A DNA stretch of 64,000 bases, taken from assembly GCA_963580455.1 (NCBI GenBank), contig OY756958.1:31570501-31634500 (forward strand), written 5' to 3'. The position numbers and the translations under genes are program-made. Source of the DNA: Euonymus europaeus. Lineage: Eukaryota > Streptophyta > Magnoliopsida > Celastrales > Celastraceae. Positions 1-11,458 of the stretch are shown one piece after another; positions within the stretch are counted from its first letter, which is position 1, and the number at the start of each line of letters is the position of its first letter. The notes beneath the pieces are model-generated. The model ran no database searches, had not been told where the DNA came from, and was given only the letters and a program-made list of their open reading frames with translations.

Positions 1-445
1 ACAGAAAATGAAAAGTAGCTTCTCAAAAATCCTAGAGCAGTCAGTCACAGCAAAAACTCTAGGCAGCATTATTCCCGCTGCCAAAAGCATGACCCCTTCA
101 ACAGATATCAGGACTTCAGCATAACCAGAATTAAGGGCATTTGACTTCAACTAGAACAACATCATCTCCGAACAGATTTATCAGGAATTCGATACTTCAC
201 ATTAAAATTCCACTTCAAGGCCAAGTAATTCAAAAATGGAACACATATAAAACAATTCAGGCTGTCTATCAACTGACTTTTCGAAGCATGGATACATCCA
301 CCCATCATTCCACATTCAATCATTAATAACCAGCAAATAGTTCAATAATCACCAATGCAAACAAATTTCAAGTGATACCGACAATAATTCGATTAACAAA
401 ATAATCATAGGAAAAAAAAATGGAAATACGAATCTTAAGGCAGAC

Positions 446-736
446 CTTTACGGACTCGGCGTGATCCCCAAGGCTTCTGTATTCTGGATTAGACCTAGAT
501 CCGCCCGCATAACCGGTGGTTGCCCGGACAACACCGTCCAAGCAACCAAACACAGCCTCGGATCTCCAAAAGCTACCAAGGGCGAAAACCGCTGTTTTGA
601 GGGGCGTGTCCGACGGGTACTTAACGGTAGTCGATACCCGATCCGGTAGCCTAATACAAAGTGCTCTATCAATCACCGAAATAATTAACACGAGGATAAC
701 GAGACGAGCAGGATATAGGTTGCTTCGCTGAGTCAT
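446..736 (-). CDS. MSRA5: Peptide methionine sulfoxide reductase A5-like, first exon (partial)
   Basis: This is the 5' exon of a methionine-S-sulfoxide reductase, which repairs oxidised methionine in proteins. The ATG is at 736 and the exon ends at 446 with an AAAG|GTCTG donor, giving 97 codons. Residues 11-28 form a hydrophobic signal peptide or anchor, which suits the secretory MSRA5 subgroup. The MsrA core starts near residue 48 with FALGSFWRSEAVFGC, then GYAGGSRSNPEYR and GDHAESV. Ordinary MsrA enzymes have GCFW, where Cys is the nucleophile; here it is Ser55. From memory, MSRA5-type plant proteins share this Ser, so it looks like a subgroup trait and not a mutation. Cys65 remains nearby. 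The later exons lie left of position 1, and 1-445 is intron as far as I can tell. Confidence 0.85.
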
Positions 737-837
737 TGCTCGTTACCTCGAGGAATATCAAGCCAGCGGTATCAGATTAATAAAGACGTCACAATAACTC
801 ATTTTTATCGTTCTTCAATATCTGTACAGGCTCCATG

Positions 838-2152
838 CTAAATTATATTTTCAGTATCTTAAAATTTACCCAATCACATTTCAAACGTTTTAAATTTATC
901 ATAATGGAATAAAAAAATAAATTAATCATCGAATAATCTTCTTTTTTTCCAAGCAAAATTCACAAGATTTCGATCAGTCAAACGTTGATTTGGCATTCAA
1001 AAATCAAATAAAACTGTTTTTAATTAACTATTGTCAAACTCAAACATTTTGGATTTTTAAAAAAATAAATAAATTCCACTTGGGATGTTGTTGCAGTGAT
1101 CATAAGAGTCCAGCATAACTGATTCACATGCTTAACATAATATGTTATAAAATGGTCATTGACATTAAAACGTCACATAATTATGTTCAAGAGATCAAAT
1201 TCTAATTAATTGTCATATGGATACTGGCATAATTTTCAAAATATAATATCCAAATGACAGCCATCTTAGACCTCGTTTGGGCAGGACCTACAGATACTGC
1301 AATTGAAGATCCCTGTCGGAAAAATGATGATCAACCATTATTTGAGCAAAATTTAATGACAATTAATTAAGTGTTATGAATACAAATAAGTGGGCTCTAA
1401 TATTCAATAATATGAAGATATTCCCAACCAACGCCCTTTCTACTCCATTTGACGCATTCATCATAGTAAAAGCTTCAGTAGTCACACCACTTACAAGTTA
1501 CAACACCACCTGATGCTCCGCTACTAACATTAATTTCCTATAAGTTCAAAAATATATCTAACAATTATTGACAGTTGAACGATGATGTCATGTATCAAAA
1601 TTTTTGTTCTTTTATTACCTTATTTTTTGCTCGACCATAGATTCTCTTATTATGTCCTTCATTTTCACACCTAGTGCATCCAACATTGAAATATTGCCTT
1701 CTAAGTTTGTTACTGATTTTATCCCCATCATGCTTCATCCATCAAATGCATCGTGCTCTAATTTTTGGGAATCTTGCCAGTTTCTGTGTAACAATTGGTT
1801 AGAATTTCTTATTTTAAACATGATTACGTGACGTTTTAAATTTTTTAATAATCATTCCGTAACATATCATGATATGAATGTGAATAGGTAATGTCTGACT
1901 GTTATGGTCGTTGCAACAACATGCCAAATTGAATTTTTTTTAAAAAAGAAAAAACTCAAAATTTTATAACTTGACAATAGTTAGTTAAAACTAATTTGTT
2001 TGACTTTTGAACGTCAGGTCAGACGTTTGACTGATCAAAACTCTGTGAATTATGCTTGTGAAACAAAATAGATTATTCGGGAAAACATTTAAAACGTGAA
2101 TGACTAAATTGTGACGCAGGTCATCTATCATTGACCAAAAATATAATTTACC
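838..2152. mobile_element. Non-autonomous DNA transposon with long terminal inverted repeats
   Basis: The stretches near 838-1060 and 1965-2152 are imperfect inverted copies of each other. Shared blocks include GACAATAGTTA, CGTTTGACTGATC and GTGAATT-TGCTTG, read on opposite strands. The outer ends carry AAATTATATTTT on the left and its complement on the right. The interior has no convincing coding sequence. Inverted repeats of roughly 200 bp or more suggest a Mutator-type or MITE-like element. I did not find a clean target-site duplication, so the exact ends are approximate. It lies in the promoter-side flank of the MSRA5-like gene. Confidence 0.6.
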
Positions 2153-4772
2153 CTATCTCTATATAACAACAAAATATTTCTAACGCTTCAAAACTTTATA
2201 ATTTCAAATTATAACAAAATAAATTAAATAATAATAATAAAATGGTGATTCATGGAATATATGGAAATCAAATCCACGTTACAACAAAGTTTTTCAAGTT
2301 GACCCCAAAGTTTTTTATCCACATGGGGTGTTGAAATATGAAGAGTTTTACCTAATGTTCCTCCTTCCTTCTCCCCTCTTCCCTCTCCCCTCTTCTTCCT
2401 CGTGCAATAACACTGGTACTAAAACCCTATGCAATGCTCCTTCTATCTCTGTTCTCCTCATCAATCAGCCAAGGTACCCCCTCTTGTTTCTGGTTTATAG
2501 AAAACAAGAATAGAATATCAGATCTGTACCTTGGCAGCTAATATGCTTATGGTTTATGTTAGGGTAAAACTTCTGAGATTTTACCTGTTTTTCGATCTGG
2601 AAGTTGTTCTGAAAACATTTTTCCGATCACACCCCAATAACTCTATCCGTCAAAACGTATATCCCTCTCTCTTCCAAGCTTCCTCTGTTTTCTCATCCAT
2701 ATTCCACCAGACGTCGTCAACTTTGTTTTGTATTTTCGACTGAAATTATCCATCGTTGTGGCATTTTTCAGGTATAGAAAGCAAGAGCAGTAAGTCATGA
2801 TTATTGTTGAGTCAAGTAGAAATAGATAGTTGTTCGAACTTCGAAGAATGGTAAGGGTTGTCCTGATTTGCTAGATTTGATTCCCAAAGAGAGAGTGGCT
2901 TGTGAAGAGAGATGAAAAGCGAGTCCACGTGTCCTCTATGGAGAAAAACCTTGAACTGTATAAACAGGGTTGCTGCTAGACTAATCTCAATAAAATTAGC
3001 AATTGGATTGTATTGAGTTATGAATTTTTTTTGACGTGGTATTTTAGAATTGAGATGCGGCCGGGAAAGTTTGGGATGCAATTATCCCTATTCTATTTCA
3101 AAAGAAGTGCAATAATCCAGTCCATTTCACAAAAAAGTTGGAAAACTCCATATAAATAAATTATGTTGAGACGAAATTTCGCTCTAGGTGAGCATGTGAG
3201 GTGAAATCCACCAACATGTCACGCTCAAGACGAAACCCTCAAATATCAAAAGAATTGTACTCTGCAGATTGTGAATGCACAACGAAGTTCTAATATTAGA
3301 CATATATAGACGACCCAATTGGCCGTTAGACCTAACCAAACTCCTCACTCTCATGGATTGACCGACTGAGTGCACATCAACAAGGATTCATTATAAAGCA
3401 AGTAATCAAGTTCACATTTAGGACAAAAATAACCAAGCAAAAAGCAAGCCATATTGATGTCACCAGACAAGTAGCGGAAAGAAGCACAAGCATACCTCAA
3501 ATGCAGCTAGCTTCACTTGCAGGAGACATTTTTTATATTTTTCTTCTCAGATTTGGCAAGCTGCATGTCACGATTCAGAACAGGCAGCTTGTGTTGTGTG
3601 GCACAGAAATAAAGGTCCAAATTATAGCCAACCTTGTGTAAAGAGTTTGTTAACGTGGACGCAAAAATACAGGTACATGCACCCTTAAAATTGGTGGATC
3701 CAATATGTCTCTCCCTACAGATCATACTCTTAACTTATTTGAGAGAATATCACAAGCTTTAAAGAAAGAGACTTGTACCAAAGAATGTTGTGGAGCAATC
3801 GATTCATATTATTCATGCAAATTAGAAATTAGAATCATTTTGTTTGGATGATATAATTCACTATCTTTGGACTATAATTGAAATTCAAAAGTTTGGGATT
3901 CTACAGGTATATTTTAATATAGATGGAGACACTTTTCGAATACATGTTTGATTTGTTTTATGTTTTATATGTTTCTCCTTTTTTTCTCTCTCTCTCTCTA
4001 AAAATGACTTTTTTTTTTCCTTCTATTTTCAAGTTGTTTTTCATTGATTCCCATTTTTTGGTGTTTTCTAAAATGGACAACTAAACTTGTTTTCTTAATT
4101 ATTTTTTGTTTTCTAAAAATAAAAAATGCATACAAAAGAGACTAAAAAAATTTATTATCAAAATGCTAATAATTAATTAATATGGAGCTTGATAAATTAG
4201 GGTTGTTGATCTAAGAAGGTGGTCTCTTCCATTATTGAATCAATATTAGGTTTGATTTCATGCATTGAAATGCATAAATAAATAAAAATTAAAAATTCCC
4301 GGCCATTTGGGTTTATCAATGATGCAACTTTTCAAGTTGTGCTTACGCAAGATTGCTTGAAAGGACTAGAGACAAAAAAATTAGCTAGGTGAAAGTGAGT
4401 CCCACTTGCATGTGCACCAAAATTTACAACTCTGTGTAGTATTCAGACCAACAATTTATGGGATTGAAGCACCTTCTAAATTCATAATTTCAAGACTATT
4501 ATAGCACGCAAGCAAAAGGAGAGAGCAAGGTTAAAAATAAAAGAGCCAGCCTTGTTTCCCTTTCATTTATGTCCAAAGGACCAAACCAGCAGCACTGCTG
4601 GTGCTAGGAAAAAACCTCCATGAAAATAAAGCAATATACATATCAACCAACACCGTCCTTTTTCTTTTTTTCTTTTCGGGTTTAGAGTTTAGGATCCCTG
4701 ATCGAATCTAATTAATTAACAAGAGGTTGTGAAAAACACTGAAGAGTCTGTCAGATATAATAGCATTTTGCT
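2153..4772. other. Intergenic, no gene seen
   Basis: This is AT-rich spacer between the inverted-repeat element and the SAUR gene. It has a pyrimidine-rich patch near 2350-2400 and scattered short open frames without codon structure or recognisable domains. The part just left of 4773 is the likely 3' UTR of the SAUR gene. Confidence 0.6.
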
Positions 4773-5075
4773 TCATCTGATCGTCGCTGTAAGAGAGCGA
4801 AAAACGACTTCTTGACAAGGAATAGTAAGACCCATGTCATGGTTAAACCCAAACTCCTCTTCAGCCCTTTGAAGTAGAGTCTGGAACTCTGGATGACTCA
4901 ACCAAGATATAGGGATAATGTTTCTGCTTCTGTTCTCTCCAACATAGACGACAAAGTGCCCTTTCGGTACATCGTCCGGCAACTCCTTCTTCCCAAAACT
5001 CGAACATCTTTTCAGAATCTGCTTGAGAGCTGCTGCTGGAGGAAGTACTTTGTTTGATGACTTCTTGATGGCCAT
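4773..5075 (-). CDS. SAUR family auxin-responsive protein
   Basis: This is an intronless 100-residue protein with the typical SAUR layout. A short basic N-terminus leads into [12 protein letters not shown] at residues 17-28. Then come [17 protein letters not shown] at about 39-55, the hydrophobic [15 protein letters not shown] block at about 58-72, and AEEEFGF followed by [11 protein letters not shown]. In the family, SAUR proteins act near the plasma membrane; many inhibit PP2C.D phosphatases and so promote proton-pump activity and cell expansion. Length, lack of introns and the conserved core all fit. A TATAAATA box lies about 70 bp upstream of the ATG. There is no tandem SAUR cluster within the window. 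The exact orthologue cannot be fixed from sequence alone. Confidence 0.92.
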   Translation of the reverse strand: MAIKKSSNKVLPPAAALKQILKRCSSFGKKELPDDVPKGHFVVYVGENRSRNIIPISWLSHPEFQTLLQRAEEEFGFNHDMGLTIPCQEVVFRSLTATIR

Positions 5076-5141
5076 ATCTAGCTCCTTGTTTCTTAGAATA
5101 CTTGGATGTGGTGGTGGGGAAGGATTGATTGAAGTGAGGAG

Positions 5142-5149
5142 TATTTATA
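5142..5149 (-). promoter_or_regulatory. TATA box of the SAUR gene
   Basis: TATAAATA reads on the minus strand 67-74 bp upstream of the SAUR start codon at 5075, the expected place for a compact plant promoter with a short 5' UTR. Confidence 0.6.
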
Positions 5150-7903
5150 ACAAGAGAAAGGAACAAAGACATGTGGGATGTTTAATTTGGAAGTAACTGT
5201 GGACAAGTGCATGCATGCAGAGGGCTTTACCCTAACTTGTTGCTCCTCACAAGGACGTCATGGAGGCCATTCTCCTTTCCTTCTCAAGTCCTTGTTCCAC
5301 CATATCTGTCTCTAGGGATACAGCCTATTATATCATTATAAGGTCAAGTATTATAATAATACAACAAATAAAAAAAGAAAGTCAAGGTTTGATTATCTTA
5401 TCATATTCTGCTATGAATGAGGGGAAAACACAGTTGTTTATTAGCGATGGACCACAAGGCAAAAAGCAAGCTAATTACTGATATCCGTCCACATAATTTT
5501 GTCGTTTCTATCCTGAAGAAACGTGCTCATTGTTCTAGCTAAATGTTTGGGCTCCAGTCACCGCATCAAAATTTAAAATAAAAATAAAAAACCCTTGAAG
5601 GACAGAAAACTTGGCTGGTCTTGAAATTCACTATGAAAAGCCCCTTCTGTCAAAGACAAACAGGGCAGAGTTCCGCAGAATCATCAAAAATCAAAGACTT
5701 GTATTATTGGACTTTCCTGATTCCTGAGAGAATATAAATATCCTTTAATTTGTTCAACCATCCATGGACAAGTTAGAATTGTCTTAACGGCAGCTTCAAG
5801 TTAAGAAGTCCTATATTCATTCCAATCATTGCATTTGAAATGAAGAATTGAGGGAAAAGGGAACCAAAGGACCAAATATTGGGTGTGTAATTTCACAATA
5901 AGGGTTTTTTGGTGCTTCAGCCGGCTATCAAGAATTTCATGAAATTATAGGACTACCCATGTGGCCATGCCCCCAAAACCTAACACGCAACCATCAAGAT
6001 AGAAGAGATACAAGCAGACATTTATTCCTTCTAAAATGGAGCACCACTAGTATCTCAAATACTTGTGTAAGAATGACACAACTCACTGCCCATGTTAGGT
6101 CAGTAGAGCTACCTTTAAAGCCCAAATGGGCAGCCGATCTGTCTTCCCTGTTCCCTTTTTTTCTTTCATATTCCTTGGCTCGCAACTACCTGCACAAAAG
6201 ACACCAAACAGAACTCGTATTATCACCAAACAACAAAGCTTGGAACTGCTTCCAAGTCATCACATAGCAATAGCTCATCTGACTGAGACACTATCAACAG
6301 GGGGCAAGCTCTTACAGGCAGCTCCCCATGTTCTGTGAATGAAAACGAACACACATGTGCATAATTAAATTCCAAGGATAAGCCATCATTGTCAATGAAA
6401 GGCAGAGACCATAATAGGTAATCATGAAATAGCATTCTTCTTCAGAGGATAGTGACCAAATCCAAATGATATAGCCATGTGGAGGCCATGTTACTTGGTC
6501 TTCAAAACACCCTATAGAGACAAATTGAGAAGACAATTTGTATGCCATTCGGTCTCAATAGCATACAAATTCAGCACATCAAATGCAGCCATCAGGAACT
6601 GTTAAATGGGAGTTCAGACCACATACAAAATCTACACTAAACAATCTGAAGTATGCTTTAATCACATTCTACTAGAAAAAGGTTCCAGTTCAACCAGTCA
6701 CAACTAAAGTAAATCTAGATGAAGCAAGTGCCACCAATATACTGAGAAAATTCACATATTTGGTTAATGGTTTATCGTAGGAGTCACGTTTAACAATTAT
6801 ATTCTATGAAGGGAGGAGGATTTGGCTAATCATTTCTTTGTCAAATGACGCCTGGGCTTTGGTTTACATCTTCCCATGCATTCAGGCCAATGCTGTTCCT
6901 CAAGTGAGATTAGACACAAACTCCAGTCTCCAGGTGATGTGGAAGGGTAAGCAACCCATCATCAACAACTATTACATGCAGCATAAGTGCATTACTACCA
7001 GTATTCTTGATCGGGATACGACTAGGAATAAGAGTACAAAAAGAATGATGGTAGAAAAAATGTTTTATAAGCAATTTTATACGTTCTAAACTTTTGTGGG
7101 TTGAAAAAATAAGTTCGTTTGCGTAGGCCGTAGGGTGAGTAAAAGTAAAACGTAAATACAACCAGAAATTTAACTTCAACAAGGAAAGAAGACTACCTTC
7201 TTGTCTTCGCTATCGTGAGTGGTTTTAGCCAATTTGAGGCGTTGCATTGCACCATCGTCAGCCTCGGCTTCACCTTGTGTTGTTGCAGGCAGTGATGCAT
7301 CGTATGGCAATTTCAGCACTTGTTGCCGCAACAGACTAGGGTTTTAGGACCAATTTCTATGTTCGTGAATGAAGTTCGAAGATTTGATTCCGATAAAATA
7401 CAAATATTTCCCTTGCTAACCGTCGTTTCAACTTTCATCCCTCTTTTAACTATTTTTTACTTAAAATTTTTTATTTCTTCTCGTAACACTACAGAACGTA
7501 TTGGGATTGGGGCGGGTCTGAATCTGATTGTCTTATTGCTATCGGAGAAAAGGGTGGTTATGCTTGATAATCAAATCAAGCTTTACGACAAAGAAATGCG
7601 ATTTTAACACCAGATTACAACCATCAATGCTCTCTGGGTTCGAATTTCCTGACAGCATAAACAGTACTATAAATAAAACATGGGGATCGACATCTTCAAA
7701 TACATTTTTGTTTGGAATAAAGTATCTGAAAAGAATGGCAGAATCCAGCATTCCTCAATTACCCACACTCCCTCTGCCCACTGCCAAAATGGCTGCCACC
7801 CGATGCAGAACAATGGAGACTACGAGACACCCAACGATTCGACATTTGCAGCCTTGCATTCTTCATTCATAGCGAAAATGGCAGAATATAATACACCCAA
7901 CAA
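5150..7903. other. Intergenic, no convincing gene
   Basis: This spacer of about 2.7 kb lies between the SAUR promoter and the coiled-coil gene. Several open frames of 60-115 codons occur on both strands, but none shows a domain, a splice framework or plausible composition. The last ~100 bp (7826-7903) repeats part of the final exon of the coiled-coil gene (see separate entry). Confidence 0.5.
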
Positions 7904-7954
7904 TTAGATATTTGAAGCACTCAAAGCCATCACCTTGCATTGTTCATTCATAGC
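7826..7954. repeat. Tandem partial duplication at the end of the coiled-coil gene
   Basis: Two imperfect direct copies lie at about 7826-7875 and 7892-7954. Both begin ACACCCAAC and end CCTTGCATT-TTCATTCATAGC, with the right copy carrying an extra stretch in the middle. The right copy overlaps the stop codon and last codons of the coiled-coil protein (AMNEQCK). The left copy would encode a related AMNEECK but lies beyond the stop. Confidence 0.6.
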
Positions 7955-9516
7955 TAGAAGCTGAGCCTCTTTTTTATCAAGAAGAGCACTTAACCTCACG
8001 TTCTCTTCCATAAGCTTCTGAACTTCTGCCTCTTTCTGCATCTTCTCACCCTCCAATTGAGTTGTCTTTGCAACTAACCTGCAACACAACTTTTAGCAAC
8101 CAACCAAAAAAATTTCCAAAAGAAAAGTATTCCATGTAAGGGTTTAAAAACAGCATCGAGCCCAGAAAAAACAAGCAATAAGATTCCAGGGTTGAAAAAG
8201 AGAGAGGCCTCTCAATGAGGCAGTGAGTACGATAATTGAAACCAACCCAATTAAACACAGACATCCCTAAGTGCCACAGCAGACTATTCAACTGAAAGAA
8301 GAATTTCCAAGATAAAAAAGAATCAGATTAGAAACTGTTGGGAGTTAATCATGCAATGTATAGAAACTGTAATTATATAATACATATTGTTAAAATTTTG
8401 AAATGAGTTATAAGGCAATTGGAAGTCTCAACAACTTCTGAAAATTATGTAAAGCAGACAGCTACAACCCTCAAGAACAATATGAAATAGGGAAAGAATA
8501 AAAGAAGAACAAACGAGCAGAAGCATTAAGCTCGATCGAGTTAAAAGTCCTTTTTTCCCCTCTGTTGAAAAAGGAACTTAAATCCAATAGAAATTAAACT
8601 CCTAAAGTAACCAAGTAACTTCGAATGAAATTTTAGATATGTCCAAATATACTGACCGTTCACAGAGCCTCTCGATAGTTTGAAATTGCTTCTCCGATGA
8701 TAAGAGAGTTTCCCTTACACTTATGAGACTGCTTACATAGGATTTCAAAGACTCAAAATCCCGCTTCACCCGACAAAGCTCCTGTTCATTTTCTGCAGCT
8801 CGTTGCCTCTGTCTAGATGTTTCGTCTACTAAATCCTCAACCCTCTGGCGCATTTCATTCAAAATGCTATTTGTTCCCAGGGCAAACCTTTCCATCTCTT
8901 CTAATTTCAAAGACAACCCCTCAATTTGTACGGACTTCTTTCTGATTTCTTCCTGTCCTAAAGTTACTTTTTCCTTTTCAATTTCAGTTTCAGATTCTGC
9001 CATTACAACCCTCTTAACAAGAACTTCCATTACATCAGTGACCATCTGTACAGACTTAAGTATTTCATCAATATAAGCTCCATCCTGCTCATCCAAGGAG
9101 CCATGGAGCTTACTAATTTTAATCCACGTTTCTTCATCCGGACTATCAAATGAAGAAAGATCAACATTCCTTGACCAATCAGATAAAGGTGTCCCATTTT
9201 TATCAACAAGCCCAACCCCTTCTAATTCTTTGATGCCACATGATGTATGGGCCAAATGGGGAACAGCCATGATTCTTGCTTTTGATCTTAAGTATGTCAA
9301 TAATGTTGCAGTAGTTTTCACTCTTCGCCAGAGAAGGTCTAACTCTTTCTTTGCATCTTCTTCAGAAGTATGGATACTAGCCTTTATCTCCATAAGCTTT
9401 GCTTGTAATACATCAACTTGGGACTGGCGCTGCTCCATCTCCTGCTTCCAAACTTCATGAGTTTTGCTCAGCTGAGACTTCAAACTTGACAAGTTGACAT
9501 CTTCCTCTGTTGCCAT
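7904..9516 (-). CDS. Conserved plant coiled-coil protein, function unknown
   Basis: Two coding exons are at 9516-8657 and 8078-7904. The donor is CG|GTCAGT and the acceptor GTTGCAG|GTTAG; together they keep frame and give 344 residues. I chose the ATG at 9516 because an acceptor (CTGCAG|AGG) lies just upstream, implying a 5'-UTR intron, and the frame then starts MATEEDVNLSSLKSQLSKTH. Residues about 10-60 form one coiled coil. A less charged middle follows, with DKNGTPLSDWSRNVDLSSFD near 105-130, and a long coiled coil fills about 180-340. It ends in a leucine-rich KLMEENVRLSALLDKKEAQL helix. There is no signal peptide or membrane span. I do not recognise the family well enough to name a role; a cytoskeletal or nuclear scaffold would be guesswork. 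The 5' UTR exon probably lies right of 9640. Confidence 0.75.
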
Positions 9517-9639
9517 GGCCTTTCCTCTGCAGGATATAACATGAATGAGTACTTCAAGTTCTAATGCATAGAGTTTGTATCCAACCAACTCTTTGGAAAA
9601 AGAGGGTTCTTTTATGAAGCACAAAAAGCATTAAATATA

Positions 9640-11458
9640 AATTTGCATATACCTCTAAAGCATATGCTGACCCATGCAAATAAAAATCGTATAAATTCAT
9701 GGGCACGGGTATCTTCACCGGTCACTAGAAAACTAAACCTAGTCAAGAGGGGTCCAAAGGGATAGTTGGAGAAATTTTTTTGCTTGGACCAGAATCTGCA
9801 TTCTCTCATTATCTCAAATTCCAAAGTCTATCTCATAAAGCTCACGACAATTCATGGATAGAAAGATGTGGCTAGCTAATTAGACGAATTAGGGCACATC
9901 TGAGGAGATTAAATTTTATTGACACAAAATCAACTATTGTCCAGTGAAGGGTAAGGTCTATGTACATCTTGTATGTCCCCGACCCCTCACACGGGAGGAA
10001 CCTTGTGCACGAGAGCGGATAGGAAAAGCAGCCCCAACGAATCCATAGTACATTTTACTGAAGCAGAAATATGATCTCTTCCAAAAAACCAAAGCTTCTA
10101 CATTCACTAACGCCATTCAAGCAGTCCAAAAAAGAAATATGATTCCGCATAGATCAAGGAAAACTATCCAACTTTCATAGTCTAGCTCACCTGCTTCAAT
10201 GCTTACACACTGTCCATCTAGTCCGGCCATCTACAAATAGTTTACAACGACATATAAAGGAGGATTTTGCTTGTTTTACATTATTCTTTAAAACAACCAG
10301 AAGTAGGTGAAACATGCAATTATAAACCCAACCCAAGTCTAAAATCCTATAGCTACCCAGAAATCTAAGGAGAAATACAATACAAACATGATAAATGCGT
10401 TTACTATAAACACCTACAGATCTCTTTGACTTCCAAGGGACACCATTTTGGCATCATAAAATATTAAAAGAAAAAATATTTATGTCCATCGCAGCTAATA
10501 CTTGATAATTGCAACCACAATACATTCCAAAAATTTAAAACCAAAATAAAATACTTGATCTGTTGATGATCTAAAGGTCAATATGCCACAACAACAAAAA
10601 AAATGTCAATATCGCGATCATGAAACTCAATTAGAAGATCGCAAGATAAAAACTCTGCGTTAGCTTTAAGAAGCCGTAAATGAACCCTAGTTCTCGTCAC
10701 CCATTCAATAACACAACGCGAAATGCAGCATGTTCCGAACCAAACCCTAAACCTTAAACGAAACAAAAAATTCCACTACAATGAGAGCGAAATAAAGGAC
10801 AAACCAAACGCGTTAGCGGAGAACTCGAGCCCGCCAGACAGAGCACCACAGAAATTGATCGGGAGACAGACCTAACGCTCTGATTGGGAGGAAAGGTAGG
10901 AGAAAGGAAAGGGAAAATAGGGTTTGATTGAATACGATTGACAATAGAATGAGGAAATTGTGCTCTCGAGTTCACGACGACACGTGTCACGAAAATATGA
11001 GCCAACGACAACAGTAAGAATTAAATGGGAGGATTTGTCAGCCTGCATGCAGTTGCGTGTCTTCTTGTTAATTTCTTGCCCGTCTTTAGTGGATTAGTTA
11101 CCGACTAATTAATTTTGCATACTCAATTAAATATCTCTCTGTTTTGCTCATTTGTTATTGCCTTTTTTTGCTTTTGTATCCTGGCTTTCATAAATTGATG
11201 GATCAAACACCGAGTGACCACCCCCAGTGTATTTTACATACATTTTGTACACATCACAAAACTATACACAAATTGATCGAAAACCAAAAAAACTAAAACT
11301 CAACCAAATCAAGATCTGCTGACCGTAACACAACCACTGCAAGATAAACTAATTATGGGTATGAGGTAACAAAGATTGCAGAGCGCACGTCAGACATTAA
11401 CCTAGGAACGTTTTTCCTCTCTTGCATGGCACATAAGGTTCGATTATTGTCGAGTGCC
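9640..11458. other. Probable 5' leader intron and promoter of the coiled-coil gene, then spacer
   Basis: No coding exon is seen. The acceptor just upstream of the coiled-coil ATG implies that a non-coding first exon lies somewhere in this stretch, perhaps near 10750-10950 where the sequence becomes less AT-rich. From about 11000 it passes into the 3' flank of the endoglucanase gene. Confidence 0.4.

Noticed and set aside
5959..6435. Overlapping open frames of 70-102 codons on both strands
   Set aside because: No domain, no splice framework and no codon pattern; they look like chance frames in spacer DNA.
7200..7330. Minus-strand exon-like frame ending KTTHDSEDKK before a GTAGTC donor, reminiscent of heat-shock-factor-binding protein
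   Set aside because: No following exon for the conserved coiled coil could be found to the left, and there is no upstream ATG in a sensible place.
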